DNA of 64,000 nt from Stagnimonas sp965279705 (GTDB lineage: Bacteria > Pseudomonadota > Gammaproteobacteria > Nevskiales > Nevskiaceae). The notes under the pieces were generated by a model that was not told the DNA's origin, searched no databases, and saw nothing but the letters and a program-made list of their open reading frames with translations. How positions within the stretch are numbered: position 1 is the stretch's first letter; each line of letters begins with the position of its first letter. Position numbers and translations under genes: made by a program. The stretch is taken from NCBI GenBank assembly GCA_965279705.1, contig OZ257257.1, forward strand, positions 868,001 to 932,000. Direction: 5' to 3'. Of this stretch, positions 17,039 through 26,098 are shown one piece after another.

Positions 17039-17072
17039 AATTTCTGGCTAGAGCATTGACGGAGACTCTGTG

Positions 17073-17378
17073 ATGCGCCTTATTGCGAGCTTAACGATAC
17101 CTGCCTTGGCAGCCTGCGCCCTCACCCTCGGGGCCTGCGCCAACAATTCGCCCAAGAAGCCGACAGCAGCCTCGGATCAATCACGGGACACGGCCTTTTA
17201 CGACAACTGCTACGACGCCTATTCACGCAGTTATTCGACGCCTATCGGCTGCCCGGCATACGACTCGGGCTACTACCGCACGCGCCGTGGCAATGCTGCG
17301 CCGAGAGTGGATATGGATCCGCTTGCGCTTCCGAGCCTGCCTGGCAGAGAAGGCCTTGGCGGTGTCTTGGGCCGTTAG
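17073..17378 (+). CDS. Small Tyr/Cys-rich lipoprotein, function unknown
   Basis: A 101-residue predicted lipoprotein. The signal peptide ends in the lipobox TLGAC with mature Cys near residue 22. The short mature region is Asn/Ser/Lys-rich, then a Tyr-rich segment (FYDNCYDAYSRSYS, GCPAYDSGYYRTRRG) with two further Cys, and a Gly-rich end. I recognise no family. ATG 17073 follows GGAG with suitable spacing; the GTG three bases earlier is less likely. Its stop overlaps the convergent lipB stop by four bases. Confidence 0.65.
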   Translation: MRLIASLTIPALAACALTLGACANNSPKKPTAASDQSRDTAFYDNCYDAYSRSYSTPIGCPAYDSGYYRTRRGNAAPRVDMDPLALPSLPGREGLGGVLGR

Positions 17379-18007
17379 GGCTTAGTCAGCGCGGTCTGGA
17401 GTCGCGCCGTCAGTTTTTCGGTGACGTCATCAAGAGTGATGTCGCCGTTCAATGCCGACATCTGCGTCATTGCCAGCCCTTGGTAACCACAGGGATTGAT
17501 GCGAGAGAACGGCTCCAGGTCCATCGCGACATTGAGCGATAGTCCATGCAGGCTGCGCCCCTGCCGCACGCGCAGTCCAAGCGAGCCGATCTTGTGGCGT
17601 CGCGCAGAGATGTCCACATAAACGCCGGGTGCCGCCGCGTCGGCATAGGCGGTGATGCCGTATCCCGCCAGCGTCTCGACCATCGCGATTTCGAGCCGGC
17701 TCACGAGGCTCTTCACGCCATAGCCGCGACGGCCGATATCGATCAGCGGATAAATCACCAGCTGACCCGGGCCGTGATAGGTCACCTGTCCCCCGCGATC
17801 GGTCTGCACCACGGGTATGTCGCCCGGCAGCAGCAGGTGCTCAGCTTTGCCGGCTTGCCCCTGAGTAAAAACCGCAGGGTGCTGTAAGACCCACAACTCG
17901 TCAGGTGTCGATTCCTCGCGTGCTGCCGTGAAGGCATGCATCGCGACGAGCGTAGGCGAGTACTCGACCAGTCCCAGGCGCCGAATCAGCGGTGGCGCGA
18001 GCGACAT
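17375..18007 (-). CDS. lipB: Octanoyl-ACP:protein octanoyltransferase
   Basis: LipB transfers octanoate from acyl carrier protein to lipoyl domains, the first step of protein lipoylation. In the 210-residue protein the family blocks are RGGQVTYHGPGQLVIYPLID, RRHKIGSLGLRV with catalytic Lys139, HGLSLNV and INPCGYQGL with catalytic Cys173. ATG 18007 gives the usual length; the longer frame would overlap the dac gene. It lies 19 bases after that gene, the common dac-lipB linkage. No lipA is in the window. Confidence 0.96.
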   Translation of the reverse strand: MSLAPPLIRRLGLVEYSPTLVAMHAFTAAREESTPDELWVLQHPAVFTQGQAGKAEHLLLPGDIPVVQTDRGGQVTYHGPGQLVIYPLIDIGRRGYGVKSLVSRLEIAMVETLAGYGITAYADAAAPGVYVDISARRHKIGSLGLRVRQGRSLHGLSLNVAMDLEPFSRINPCGYQGLAMTQMSALNGDITLDDVTEKLTARLQTALTKP

Positions 18008-18026
18008 CGCGAATGCCGTCAGTGGT

Positions 18027-19163
18027 TCAGGCAAACCAGAGGCGAATGGTGTCCCACAGACGCTTGAAGAAGCCGCCGGCCGGCGCATCGGCCAGCACCA
18101 CCAGCGGCTCGGTCTTCATCGCTTTGCCATCGACGAAGATGGTGACTGTGCCGATCTGCTGACCCTGCGTGAGCGGGGCGATGAGAGTGCCGTCGACGGC
18201 GGGTTTGACCTCGGCCTTTTCGGCCACGCCGCGGGGCAGCGAGAGAAACACGGGTGACAGCGTGCCGACCTGCACCTCGTCAGCCGTGCCCTTCCAGAGA
18301 CGCACGCTGCCTGCCGGGGCCTCCTTGCCGAGCAGCTTCACGCTCTCGAAGAAGCGGAATCCGTAGTTGAGCAGTTCAAGGCTCGCTTCGGCGCGGTAGG
18401 TCTTGCTCTTGGTGCCCATCACGGCAGCGACCAAGCGATGGCCGTCGCGCTTCGCAGACGACAGCAGGCAATAGCCGGCGGCCTCGGTGTGGCCGGTCTT
18501 GATGCCGTCCACGCTGCGATCCATCGCCAGCATCATGTTGCGGTTGTCCTGCTTGATGCCGTGAAAGGTGAAGTTGGGCCGCGAGAACCACTCGTAGTAT
18601 TCGGGAAAGTCGCGGATCAGTGCCGCACCCAGCAAGGTGAGGTCATGGGCGGTGCTGTAATGCTGCTCATCGGGCATGCCCGGCGCATTCATGAAATGCG
18701 TGTTGGTCATGCCGAGCTTGGCGGCGTACTGGTTCATCAGATCGGTGAAGGCCGACTCGCTGCCCGCGACGTGCTCGGCCAGCGCCACCGAGGCATCGTT
18801 GCCGGACTGCGTGATGACGCCGTGCAGCAGGTCTTCGACTTTCACCTTCGATCCTAAGTCCAGGAACATGCGCGACTCGGAGGAGTCGATGCCCTGCTTC
18901 CAGGCCTTCTCGGAGATCGTCGCCTCGTCGTCGAGCTTGATGCGGCCCTTCTTGATTTCGTCGAACACGACGTAGCTGAGCATCACCTTGGTGATCGACG
19001 CCGGGCCGACCTTGAGATCCGGCTGGCTGCTCACCAGCACTTCGCCGCTATCGTAGTCGTAGAGCAGGTAGCTGCTGGCATCGAGCGCCGGCGGTTCGGG
19101 GATGGCGGCAGCGGCGGAGAGCGAAAACAGCGCGGCGAAGACAGCGGCAAAGCGAAAGTTCAT
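18027..19163 (-). CDS. dacC: D-alanyl-D-alanine carboxypeptidase (PBP5/6 type)
   Basis: A periplasmic low-molecular-weight penicillin-binding protein that trims the terminal D-Ala from peptidoglycan stem peptides. The 378-residue precursor has a signal peptide (about 1-20). The three active-site motifs are S56-I-T-K59, S120-G-N122 and K222-T-G224. A PBP5-type beta domain follows (about 275-355), and a C-terminal amphipathic helix for membrane attachment ends the protein (FFKRLWDTIRLWFA). It is part of the cell-wall block between rlpA and lipB. The symbol dacA would be equally acceptable. Confidence 0.94.
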   Translation of the reverse strand: MNFRFAAVFAALFSLSAAAAIPEPPALDASSYLLYDYDSGEVLVSSQPDLKVGPASITKVMLSYVVFDEIKKGRIKLDDEATISEKAWKQGIDSSESRMFLDLGSKVKVEDLLHGVITQSGNDASVALAEHVAGSESAFTDLMNQYAAKLGMTNTHFMNAPGMPDEQHYSTAHDLTLLGAALIRDFPEYYEWFSRPNFTFHGIKQDNRNMMLAMDRSVDGIKTGHTEAAGYCLLSSAKRDGHRLVAAVMGTKSKTYRAEASLELLNYGFRFFESVKLLGKEAPAGSVRLWKGTADEVQVGTLSPVFLSLPRGVAEKAEVKPAVDGTLIAPLTQGQQIGTVTIFVDGKAMKTEPLVVLADAPAGGFFKRLWDTIRLWFA

Positions 19164-19212
19164 CGAAAGCTCGGGTGCAGAAATCAGTGCCTAGTGTACC
19201 GCGCCACTCGCG

Positions 19213-20136
19213 TCAGTCGGCAACTGGAATGGCAGTGATTTCTTGCAGCCCCAGTTTGATGCGCGCTTCTTCCAGCTTCGAGAAGCTCTTGAACGGTCCG
19301 ATGCGCAGGATATTGTCGACGCCGTCACCTGCGGAATTGGCGGTTTGCAGGAACTCGGTGTCGTTGAAGCCGAGCAGCGACAATTTTTCGCGCAGGGCCA
19401 GCGCATCGATGGGGTCAGCGAAACGGCCGACTTCCAGATAGCGCGGCTTGCCCTGCGTGCTTTCGATGGCGGTTGTGCCTTGCTGTGCGGTGAGGGCTTC
19501 GATCTGCACATCCGCCGACCCGTGGTGCAGAAGATCAAGTCGCGCTGCTGCCGCGTAGGAAAGATCAATGATTCGCCCCGGGTGAAACGGCCCGCGATCG
19601 TTGACGCGCACTACCACGCTGCGACCATTGCTGCGATTGGTGACGCGCACATAGCTCGGCAGCGGCAGCGTTTTGTGCGCGGCCGTCATCTTGAACATGT
19701 CGTAGGTCTCGCCGTTGGCGGTGCGCTTGCCGTGAAACTTCTTGCCGTACCAGCTGGCTCGCCCGGTTTCGCGAAAGCCCTTGGGCACGTTCGGCAGCAC
19801 CTCGTAGCGTTTGCCCAGTGCTTCGTAATTCGGTGGATTGCCGTAGCGGCTTCTGGGCTCATCGGCCACTACAGCGTCGGGCGTATTCTCGATGCCGGTC
19901 GGTACTTCGTCGAGCGTCGGCGCAAAGTCGGGGTCGGGCGTCGGGCAGTTGGCGCAGGCTTTTTGCGGGCTGGTTGCCGGCACGCTGCGCGGCAAGGGCG
20001 TGGAAGATTCGGTTTTAACCACCTGCGCCGCTGCGCGGCGCTGCGGTGGCTCGACCGGTGCGCGGCTTGCGCAGCCCAGCAACAGCTGCGCAAGCAAAGC
20101 CGCCAGCAGCAGGCGACAGGGCAATGCGAGCCTCAA
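19213..20136 (-). CDS. rlpA: Septal ring lytic transglycosylase RlpA (DPBB plus SPOR)
   Basis: RlpA is an outer-membrane lipoprotein that cleaves denuded glycan strands. The 307-residue protein has a short signal with lipobox LLLGC. It then has a double-psi beta-barrel at about residues 115-205 (GRASWYGKKFHGKRTANGE, VNDRGPFHPGRIIDLSYAAA) and a C-terminal SPOR domain at about 230-307. No ATG gives the signal peptide; the best start is a TTG at 20136 whose TG is shared with the mltB stop (TTGA). A second TTG at 20124 is possible. The long frame upstream to 20532 lies in mltB. Confidence 0.9.
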   Translation of the reverse strand: MRLALPCRLLLAALLAQLLLGCASRAPVEPPQRRAAAQVVKTESSTPLPRSVPATSPQKACANCPTPDPDFAPTLDEVPTGIENTPDAVVADEPRSRYGNPPNYEALGKRYEVLPNVPKGFRETGRASWYGKKFHGKRTANGETYDMFKMTAAHKTLPLPSYVRVTNRSNGRSVVVRVNDRGPFHPGRIIDLSYAAAARLDLLHHGSADVQIEALTAQQGTTAIESTQGKPRYLEVGRFADPIDALALREKLSLLGFNDTEFLQTANSAGDGVDNILRIGPFKSFSKLEEARIKLGLQEITAIPVAD

Positions 20137-21152
20137 CGGGCCGTGACCTCTGCGCTTTGCGCAGCCTGCAATTCGGCGGCAAGGTCGGTTACCGCCATCG
20201 CATAGAACACACGCGGGTTGTAGGTCATCACCGCATAGAAGTTGGGCAGCGCCAGCCAGTATTCGGCCCCCTGCGGCCGCCGCAGCTCGACCAGCCCTGC
20301 GGGCAGGTCTGCCGGCATCTCGACGGCGGGCTTTACCCCGGCCTTCACCCAGGCGCCCAAGGTGGCATTGGCTGCCTTGGTGTTGCGTTCTGGTGCACTG
20401 GCTTTCAGCGCGGCATCGGCAACCGGCACCAATAGCGGTTCGCCGCGGCGCCAGTGCACGGCAGGGCGATCGGGCGGCTGGTAGCGGGTGAAGTAATGCG
20501 CGATGGAGCCGATGGCATCGGGCATCGACCACAGATTGACGCTGCCATCGCCGTCGTAGTCCACCGCCAGCGAGAGGTAGTTGCTGGGCATGAACTGCGC
20601 AAAGCCGACAGCACCGGCGTAAGAGCCCTTCACCTCGGTCGGGGAACGACCGAAGTCGCGGCAGAAGGCAAAGTAGGCCGCCAGTTCGTTGAAGAAAAAC
20701 GCACTGCGGCGTGGATGTTCGTAGCCCTGGGTTGCCAGCGCATCGAGCACCCGATGCTTGCCGGTGTAGGTGCCGTACTTGGTTTCCACCCCCATGATCG
20801 CGGCGACGACCACCGGCGGCACGCCAAACTCGGCTTCGGCACGCTCGAACCAGGTGCGGTTTTCACGCAGCACCCGCAGGCCGTTTTCGATCTGCTTGGG
20901 GAACACATGCAGCGCGCGGTAGTCGTCCCACAGCGGCGTGGTGGTTTCCTTGTTCTGGCGCTCGGCCTGGACCAGTTGCGGCAGGCGCTCGGCCTGGTCG
21001 AGTGCGGCATCGACTTGCGTCAGGTCGCTTTCGGTGAAAGCGTATTCATCCGCCAGTTTCTGGTGCAGCACTGCAGTTTTGGGGTCGTCTCGATAACTGG
21101 CGGTGGCAGGCAGCGCAGCGCAAAGCAGGGCAAGGGCGGCGAGTGCCTTCAT
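20133..21152 (-). CDS. mltB: Membrane-bound lytic murein transglycosylase B
   Basis: An exported lytic transglycosylase of 339 residues that cleaves glycan strands to 1,6-anhydro products. The signal peptide covers about residues 1-19. It lacks an obvious lipobox, so it may be soluble periplasmic. The catalytic Glu is Glu123 in GVETKYGTYTG. SYAGAVGFAQFMPSNY and the DYDGDGSVNLW metal-loop-like segment are typical of MltB. The start overlaps the rodA stop (ATGA) and the stop overlaps the rlpA start, indicating translational coupling in the shape operon. Confidence 0.95.
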   Translation of the reverse strand: MKALAALALLCAALPATASYRDDPKTAVLHQKLADEYAFTESDLTQVDAALDQAERLPQLVQAERQNKETTTPLWDDYRALHVFPKQIENGLRVLRENRTWFERAEAEFGVPPVVVAAIMGVETKYGTYTGKHRVLDALATQGYEHPRRSAFFFNELAAYFAFCRDFGRSPTEVKGSYAGAVGFAQFMPSNYLSLAVDYDGDGSVNLWSMPDAIGSIAHYFTRYQPPDRPAVHWRRGEPLLVPVADAALKASAPERNTKAANATLGAWVKAGVKPAVEMPADLPAGLVELRRPQGAEYWLALPNFYAVMTYNPRVFYAMAVTDLAAELQAAQSAEVTAR

Positions 21153-22279
21153 GAGCTCAAGAGCTTTCGGTGGGTGTGTATCGACATGAGCATACCGAAA
21201 CCTGCCAGCAGGGTCACAGCCGAGGTGCCGCCGTAAGAGAACAGCGGCAGCGGCACGCCCACCACCGGCATCAGCCCCATCACCATGCCCATGTTGATGA
21301 AGACGTAGATGAAGAAGGTCAAAGACAAGGCTCCAGCCAGCAGACGCTGAAAACTGTCGTGGCCGCGCAGGGCGATGAACAGCCCGCGGCTGACGATGGC
21401 GATGTAGATCGACAGCAACACCACCACGCCGATCATGCCCAGCTCTTCGGCCAGTACGGCAAAGATGAAGTCGGTGTGCGACTCGGGCAAAAAGTCAAGC
21501 TTGGCCTGCGTGCCATTGAGCAGGCCCTTGCCAAAGGCGCCGCCGCTGCCGATCGCGATCTTGCTCTGGGTGATGTGATAGCCGGTGCCGAGCGGGTCGC
21601 TCTCGGGGTCGAGAAAAGTCAGCACGCGGTTGCGCTGGTAGTCGTGCAGGCGAAACCACAGCAGCGGCGCGGCGGCAGCTCCGGCGGCAGCAGCGCCTGC
21701 AATCCAGCGCCACGACAAGCCACCGAGATACAGCGCAAAACCGCCGGAGGCAATGATGAGCAGCGCGGTGCCGAGATCGGGTTGCAGCATCACCATCACG
21801 CTGGGAAAGCCGATGATCACCAGCGTCACCAGCACATCGCGCCAGGTCGGTGGCAGTGGTCGCCCATGCAGCCAGGCGGCGACCATCATGGGCATTGCGA
21901 GCTTCATCATTTCGCTCGGCTGGAAGCGCAGTACGCCAAGGTCAAGCCAGCGCTGCGCACCCTTGGCGTGATCGCCCAGCACCATCACCAGCATCAGCAG
22001 GATCGACGCCGCGCCATAAAACCAGGGTGCGCCGGCGCGGTAGTAATCCGGCGGCACCTGCGCGAGCGTCACCATCACCACAAAGCCCAGCAGCAGCCGC
22101 TGAAACTGCGCGAACACCTCGCTGCCAGAGCCGCCGGATGCCGAATACAGTACCAGCAGTCCCATGCTGCCAACGGCCGCCAGCAATCCCACTAGCCAGA
22201 CATCGATGTGCAGGCGCAGCAGCCGCTCCGACCAGGTGGCCGAAGGCGTGTGCGGTGCAGGCGTCAGCGCGGAGCTCAT
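21149..22279 (-). CDS. rodA: Peptidoglycan glycosyltransferase RodA
   Basis: RodA is the SEDS-family glycan polymerase of the elongasome and works with PBP2. The 376-residue protein has about ten membrane helices. Motifs include QPDLGTALLIIASG with the conserved Asp, WFRLHDYQRNRVLTFLDPESDPLG, ITQSKIAIGSGG, LPESHTDFIFAVLAEELG and FSYGGTSAVTLLAGFG. It overlaps mrdA by four bases upstream and mltB by four downstream. Confidence 0.97.
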   Translation of the reverse strand: MSSALTPAPHTPSATWSERLLRLHIDVWLVGLLAAVGSMGLLVLYSASGGSGSEVFAQFQRLLLGFVVMVTLAQVPPDYYRAGAPWFYGAASILLMLVMVLGDHAKGAQRWLDLGVLRFQPSEMMKLAMPMMVAAWLHGRPLPPTWRDVLVTLVIIGFPSVMVMLQPDLGTALLIIASGGFALYLGGLSWRWIAGAAAAGAAAAPLLWFRLHDYQRNRVLTFLDPESDPLGTGYHITQSKIAIGSGGAFGKGLLNGTQAKLDFLPESHTDFIFAVLAEELGMIGVVVLLSIYIAIVSRGLFIALRGHDSFQRLLAGALSLTFFIYVFINMGMVMGLMPVVGVPLPLFSYGGTSAVTLLAGFGMLMSIHTHRKLLSS

Positions 22280-24459
22280 GGGGTTGGATTGTCCGGCCGT
22301 TCGTCATCGGGTGGGGTGCGTTCGCCGGCATCACCGGTGCGGGGCGGTGCTGCGACAGGTGCGACAAAGCCTGCTTCTGGATCTGTCGCATCAATGGCAT
22401 CGGCCGGATTGTCCATGCCGACGGTGCGCTTGCGGTCACCCGGCGGCAACTGCGCCGGCAGCGTGATGGTGGGCGCTGCGGCCGAGGCAGCGGCGGGTGC
22501 GGGTGTGCGCTCTTCCGGCGCGATGTAGCCATCGAACTCACCGTCCGCCAGCGTTGGTACCGCATCCACCGGTGTGGCGGGCAGGGTGGCAGTGCCGTAC
22601 AGCACGCGACCCATCAGGTATTGATCCATCACCTGTCGAGCGACCGGAGCCGAAACACTGCCGCCATGTCCGGCGTGTTCGGCCAGCACGGCGATGGCGA
22701 TGCGAGGCTTGTCCGACGGTGCAAAGGCCATGAACCAGGCATGGTCGCGCAGATGCTTGGGGGTGGAGTCGAAAGTCGGCGCGCCTTCCTCGGTTTGCGA
22801 CAGTCCTGCCACCTGCGCCGTGCCGGTCTTGCCGGCAATGCGGTAGGGCGCGTCCTTGCCGACGCGGTAGGCGGTGCCGCCGGGCTCGTGCATCACCGAC
22901 TCCATGGTCGAGATTACCGCTTCGAAATCCTGCGGACGCTGGCCATCGAATCGGGGCAGCGGCGTGGGCGTGACGCCGGTGACGGCGCCGGTGACCGGAT
23001 CCTCAAAGGCATGCACCATGTGTGGCTCGAAGCCGCCGCCGCGCATCGCCAACCTTGCCGTCGCCTGCGCCATTTGCAGCGGTGTCACCTGCCAATAACC
23101 CTGACCGATGCCGATGTTGAGCGTCTCACCAGGGAACCAGACTTCCTTGCGCGCCCGCTGCTTCCATTCCCGCGAAGGCAGCAGGCCGTTGCGTTCGTGC
23201 GGAATGTCAACGCCGGTGGCACGGCCGAACCCGAAGTTGCTGAGGGATTCGGTGATGCGGTCTATGCCTAAGCCCATCGCCAGCTGGTAGAAAAACACGT
23301 CGCAGGAGCGTGCCATGGCACTGCGCATGTCCACCGTGCCGTGGCCGGTGCGCTTGTGGCAGCGATATTTGCGGGTGGAGTTGGGCAGATAGAACGTGCC
23401 GGAGCAGAACGCATGGGTGTCCACCGTCGCCTCGTCGGTCGACAGTCCCGCGAAGCTCATGAACGGCTTGATGGTGGAGCCGGGCGGATATGCTCCTTGC
23501 AAGGCGCGGTTGTAGAGCGGGCGATCGGGGTCGTTGAGCAGCTCGCGGTACTGCTTGGTGCTGATGCCGCCGACGAAGGGTTCGGGGTCGAAACCAGGCT
23601 TGCTGACCAGCGCGAGCACTTCGCCGGTCTGCGGGTCGATGGCGGCGACGGCCCCATCGAGATCACCCAGTGCGGCTTCGGCGATCTGCTGCAGCTTGGC
23701 GTCGAGCGTGAGGTAGAGATTGCGGCCGGGTGCGCCGGGCCGTTGCTCCAGCTCGCGCAGCGGCCGGCCGGCGGCATTGGCTTCGACGATCCTCGCGCCG
23801 GGCGTGCCGCGCAGCTCTTCCTCGTGGCTTTTCTCGATGCCGAGCTTGCCGATGAGATTGATGCCCTGGTACTGGCGCTCGTCGAGCTTGGCGTAATCCG
23901 CCTCGCTGATGCCGCCGACGTAGCCGATCAGGTGGCTCGCCTGTGCGCCCAGAGGATAGTTGCGGGTCAGGCCAGCAGTGATATCCACGCCCTTGAAGGC
24001 AAAGCGGTTGATCTCGAAAGCGGCGACTTCTTCGGGTGTGAGGCTGGTCTTGAGTGCTACGCCCCGATAGCGCGGCGTCTTGCGGGCGCGATCTTTGAAG
24101 CGGGCGAGGTCGCCGGGCGTCAGGCTCATCACCGGTGCCAGATCCTTGAGCAGCGCGTCGAGGTTGTCGACCTGATCGCGGGTGATTTCGAGATCGAACG
24201 ACGGCCGGTTCTGGGCGAGCAGCGTGCCGTTGCGGTCATAGATCAACCCGCGCACCGGCGGCATGGCCACCACGCGCATGCGGTTGTCGTCGGCGCGGGT
24301 GCTGAAATAGGCGTGCTGCAACAACTGCAAGTCGCCGAGTCGTGCCAACAGCAGGCAGATCATCAAAATACACAGCAGGATCGCCACCACCACGCGACGC
24401 TGAAAGCTGCGCTTTTCCTCGTAGAGGTCCTTCATCGCATCGAAGCTGTGGAGCACCAT
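22276..24459 (-). CDS. mrdA: Penicillin-binding protein 2 with C-terminal extension
   Basis: The elongasome transpeptidase, 727 residues. There is one N-terminal membrane helix (VVVAILLCILMICLLLARL), then a pedestal domain. The transpeptidase domain has nucleophile Ser328 in GSTIKPF, SCD as the second motif (MARSCDVFFYQ) and AGKTGTAQ as the third. About 100 residues after the catalytic domain form a Pro/Ala/Asp-rich, probably disordered tail, making the protein longer than the usual 600-650 residues. ATG 24459 (MVLHSF) has AGGG upstream; ATG 24435 (MKDLYEE) is the alternative. It lies 11 bases after mreD and overlaps rodA. Confidence 0.95.
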   Translation of the reverse strand: MVLHSFDAMKDLYEEKRSFQRRVVVAILLCILMICLLLARLGDLQLLQHAYFSTRADDNRMRVVAMPPVRGLIYDRNGTLLAQNRPSFDLEITRDQVDNLDALLKDLAPVMSLTPGDLARFKDRARKTPRYRGVALKTSLTPEEVAAFEINRFAFKGVDITAGLTRNYPLGAQASHLIGYVGGISEADYAKLDERQYQGINLIGKLGIEKSHEEELRGTPGARIVEANAAGRPLRELEQRPGAPGRNLYLTLDAKLQQIAEAALGDLDGAVAAIDPQTGEVLALVSKPGFDPEPFVGGISTKQYRELLNDPDRPLYNRALQGAYPPGSTIKPFMSFAGLSTDEATVDTHAFCSGTFYLPNSTRKYRCHKRTGHGTVDMRSAMARSCDVFFYQLAMGLGIDRITESLSNFGFGRATGVDIPHERNGLLPSREWKQRARKEVWFPGETLNIGIGQGYWQVTPLQMAQATARLAMRGGGFEPHMVHAFEDPVTGAVTGVTPTPLPRFDGQRPQDFEAVISTMESVMHEPGGTAYRVGKDAPYRIAGKTGTAQVAGLSQTEEGAPTFDSTPKHLRDHAWFMAFAPSDKPRIAIAVLAEHAGHGGSVSAPVARQVMDQYLMGRVLYGTATLPATPVDAVPTLADGEFDGYIAPEERTPAPAAASAAAPTITLPAQLPPGDRKRTVGMDNPADAIDATDPEAGFVAPVAAPPRTGDAGERTPPDDERPDNPTP

Positions 24460-24470
24460 CGTCGTCTGCC

Positions 24471-24947
24471 CTAGACGCGTTTGCCGCGCAGGCTGTCGAG
24501 CAGCAGCGTGACCAGCGGCCAGCACAGCATCGAGGTCACGACCGGCAAAAACCGGCCTAGCGTCTGCGAGGGATGCTTGGCCATGCCGTCGAACACGAAC
24601 ATCAGCACGGCATACAGCGCCCAGGCCGGCAACAGCAGCAGTGTTACCTGCCAGATCGGATACAGACCCAGTTCGGAGCGCAGGCGAATGAGCGTGTAGA
24701 CCAGCAAGGTCAGCCCGACCACATGCTGGCCCAGCGGTGTGTTGTAGAGCGTGTCGGAGGCGAGCCCCAGCAGAAGTGCTGCGGCGATCACCGACACATT
24801 GGGGCCATACAGCGCCCAATAACCGAGCACCATTGCCAGCCACAGCGGGCGTGCTATCGACAGCGTTTCCGATAGCGGCAGGAACTGCAGCACCATTGCC
24901 ACCGCCAGGCTGAACATGAACAAACCGCCTGGGCCACGAATCATCAT
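24471..24947 (-). CDS. mreD: Rod shape-determining membrane protein MreD
   Basis: A 158-residue integral membrane protein of the elongasome with five to six helices, including LVLGYWALYGPNVSVIAAALLLGLASDTL in the central region and GLYPIWQVTLLLLPAWALYAVL later. The pattern RPLWLAMVLGYWALYGP...GLASDTLYNTPLGQH is characteristic of proteobacterial MreD. The ATG overlaps the mreC stop. It couples MreC to RodA and PBP2 in cell elongation. Confidence 0.94.
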   Translation of the reverse strand: MMIRGPGGLFMFSLAVAMVLQFLPLSETLSIARPLWLAMVLGYWALYGPNVSVIAAALLLGLASDTLYNTPLGQHVVGLTLLVYTLIRLRSELGLYPIWQVTLLLLPAWALYAVLMFVFDGMAKHPSQTLGRFLPVVTSMLCWPLVTLLLDSLRGKRV

Positions 24948-26098
24948 TGCGGCGGGGTCTCGGGCCGCGGCTTGGCCTGGACTGGCTTCGGCGTCGCCGG
25001 TGACTGTGCGGGTACGGTCACCGCTGGCGGCGACACGCTCGTCGGCTTGGGATTTTTGGGCTTAGCCGTGGCGATGGTTGGTTTCGACGTCGTGCGGCTG
25101 TATCTCAGCGGTGGTAATGGCACTTCTTCAGTGTCCACCGCGGGCGGCGGCAGAACGACCGCCACCACCGGCGGTGCGTGTGCAATCGCAGATGCTGCGG
25201 CTTGCGCTGCCAAGTCGGCGGTGTTGACCGAGGGGTCCTCGTCACCGGCAACCGCGGGCGGCGTGCTGCTCCACACCAGCAAGGCTTGACGGCCCTGATT
25301 GAGACGCGCACTCGGGTAGGCGCTGGCCTCCATGAAGTGCTCGCCCGTGGTGCGGCGGATATCGAAAATTTCACCGACCGGATACCCGGCAGGGAAGCGC
25401 CCACCCAAGCCCGAAGACATCAATAAATCACCCACTTTCACATCGGCATTGCCGGGCAGGAACGGCAGCGTCAGCACCCGGCCATCCCCCCCCCCGCGCG
25501 CCACCGTTTGCAGGCCGGTGCGGTTGATTTCCACCGGGATGCCGTGGCTGGGGTCCGTCACCAGCAAGGCCACCGACGAGGCGGGATTGACGCGGATCAC
25601 CTGGCCCATGACGCCGTAGGCATCGACCACGGCCTGGCCAAAATAAACACCGTCGGCAGCGCCCTTGTTGAGCGTGATCTGGTGCCGGTATGGCGACTGC
25701 GCGGCCGCGATGATCTCGGCGATCAGTACTTTCTGGTCGAGTGCCGACGAGCTGGCCATGAGTTGGCGAATGCGACGGTTTTCCGCCTCCAGCGCATCGA
25801 GTTTCAGCAGCCGCGCCTGCGCCGTCAGTTGGGCTTCGCGCAGCTGTCGATTTTCCTCCAGCAGCTCGCGATAGTTCTTCAGTTCGCCACCGGCATTGGC
25901 CAAGTCGTCCGGCACGTTGCCCACCCAGTGCAGTGGTTGCAGCAACCAATCCACCGAGCCCCGCACCGCCGTGAGCACGGGCAGCCCGCGCTGATCGGCA
26001 AACCAGATGCCGAGACCCAGCAAGATCACCACCAACGCCCGCGCACCGACACCGGGGCCGCGTGGGAACAAGGGGGGATTGGTGCGACGGCGGGCCAT
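24944..26098 (-). CDS. mreC: Cell shape-determining protein MreC
   Basis: A bitopic inner-membrane protein of the elongasome, 384 residues. It has one N-terminal helix (ALVVILLGLGIWFAD), a periplasmic coiled coil (about 65-115, ELKNYRELLEENRQLREAQL) and a beta-barrel core with QSPYRHQITLNKGAADGV, VGDLLMSSGLGGRFPAGYPVG. The last ~110 residues form a Pro/Ala/Thr-rich tail. The core contains a run of ten G on the coding strand that encodes RGGGDG. It lies 159 bases after mreB and overlaps mreD by four. Confidence 0.95.
   Translation of the reverse strand: MARRRTNPPLFPRGPGVGARALVVILLGLGIWFADQRGLPVLTAVRGSVDWLLQPLHWVGNVPDDLANAGGELKNYRELLEENRQLREAQLTAQARLLKLDALEAENRRIRQLMASSSALDQKVLIAEIIAAAQSPYRHQITLNKGAADGVYFGQAVVDAYGVMGQVIRVNPASSVALLVTDPSHGIPVEINRTGLQTVARGGGDGRVLTLPFLPGNADVKVGDLLMSSGLGGRFPAGYPVGEIFDIRRTTGEHFMEASAYPSARLNQGRQALLVWSSTPPAVAGDEDPSVNTADLAAQAAASAIAHAPPVVAVVLPPPAVDTEEVPLPPLRYSRTTSKPTIATAKPKNPKPTSVSPPAVTVPAQSPATPKPVQAKPRPETPPQ
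25486..25495. repeat. C10 (coding strand G10) homopolymer inside mreC
   Basis: Ten consecutive C on the plus strand, read as G10 in the mreC coding strand, encode the Gly-Gly-Gly-Asp part of ARGGGDG. Slippage by one base would truncate MreC after about 200 residues and so affect cell shape. The reference frame is intact here. Homopolymers this long are also a common place for sequencing errors. Confidence 0.9.
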
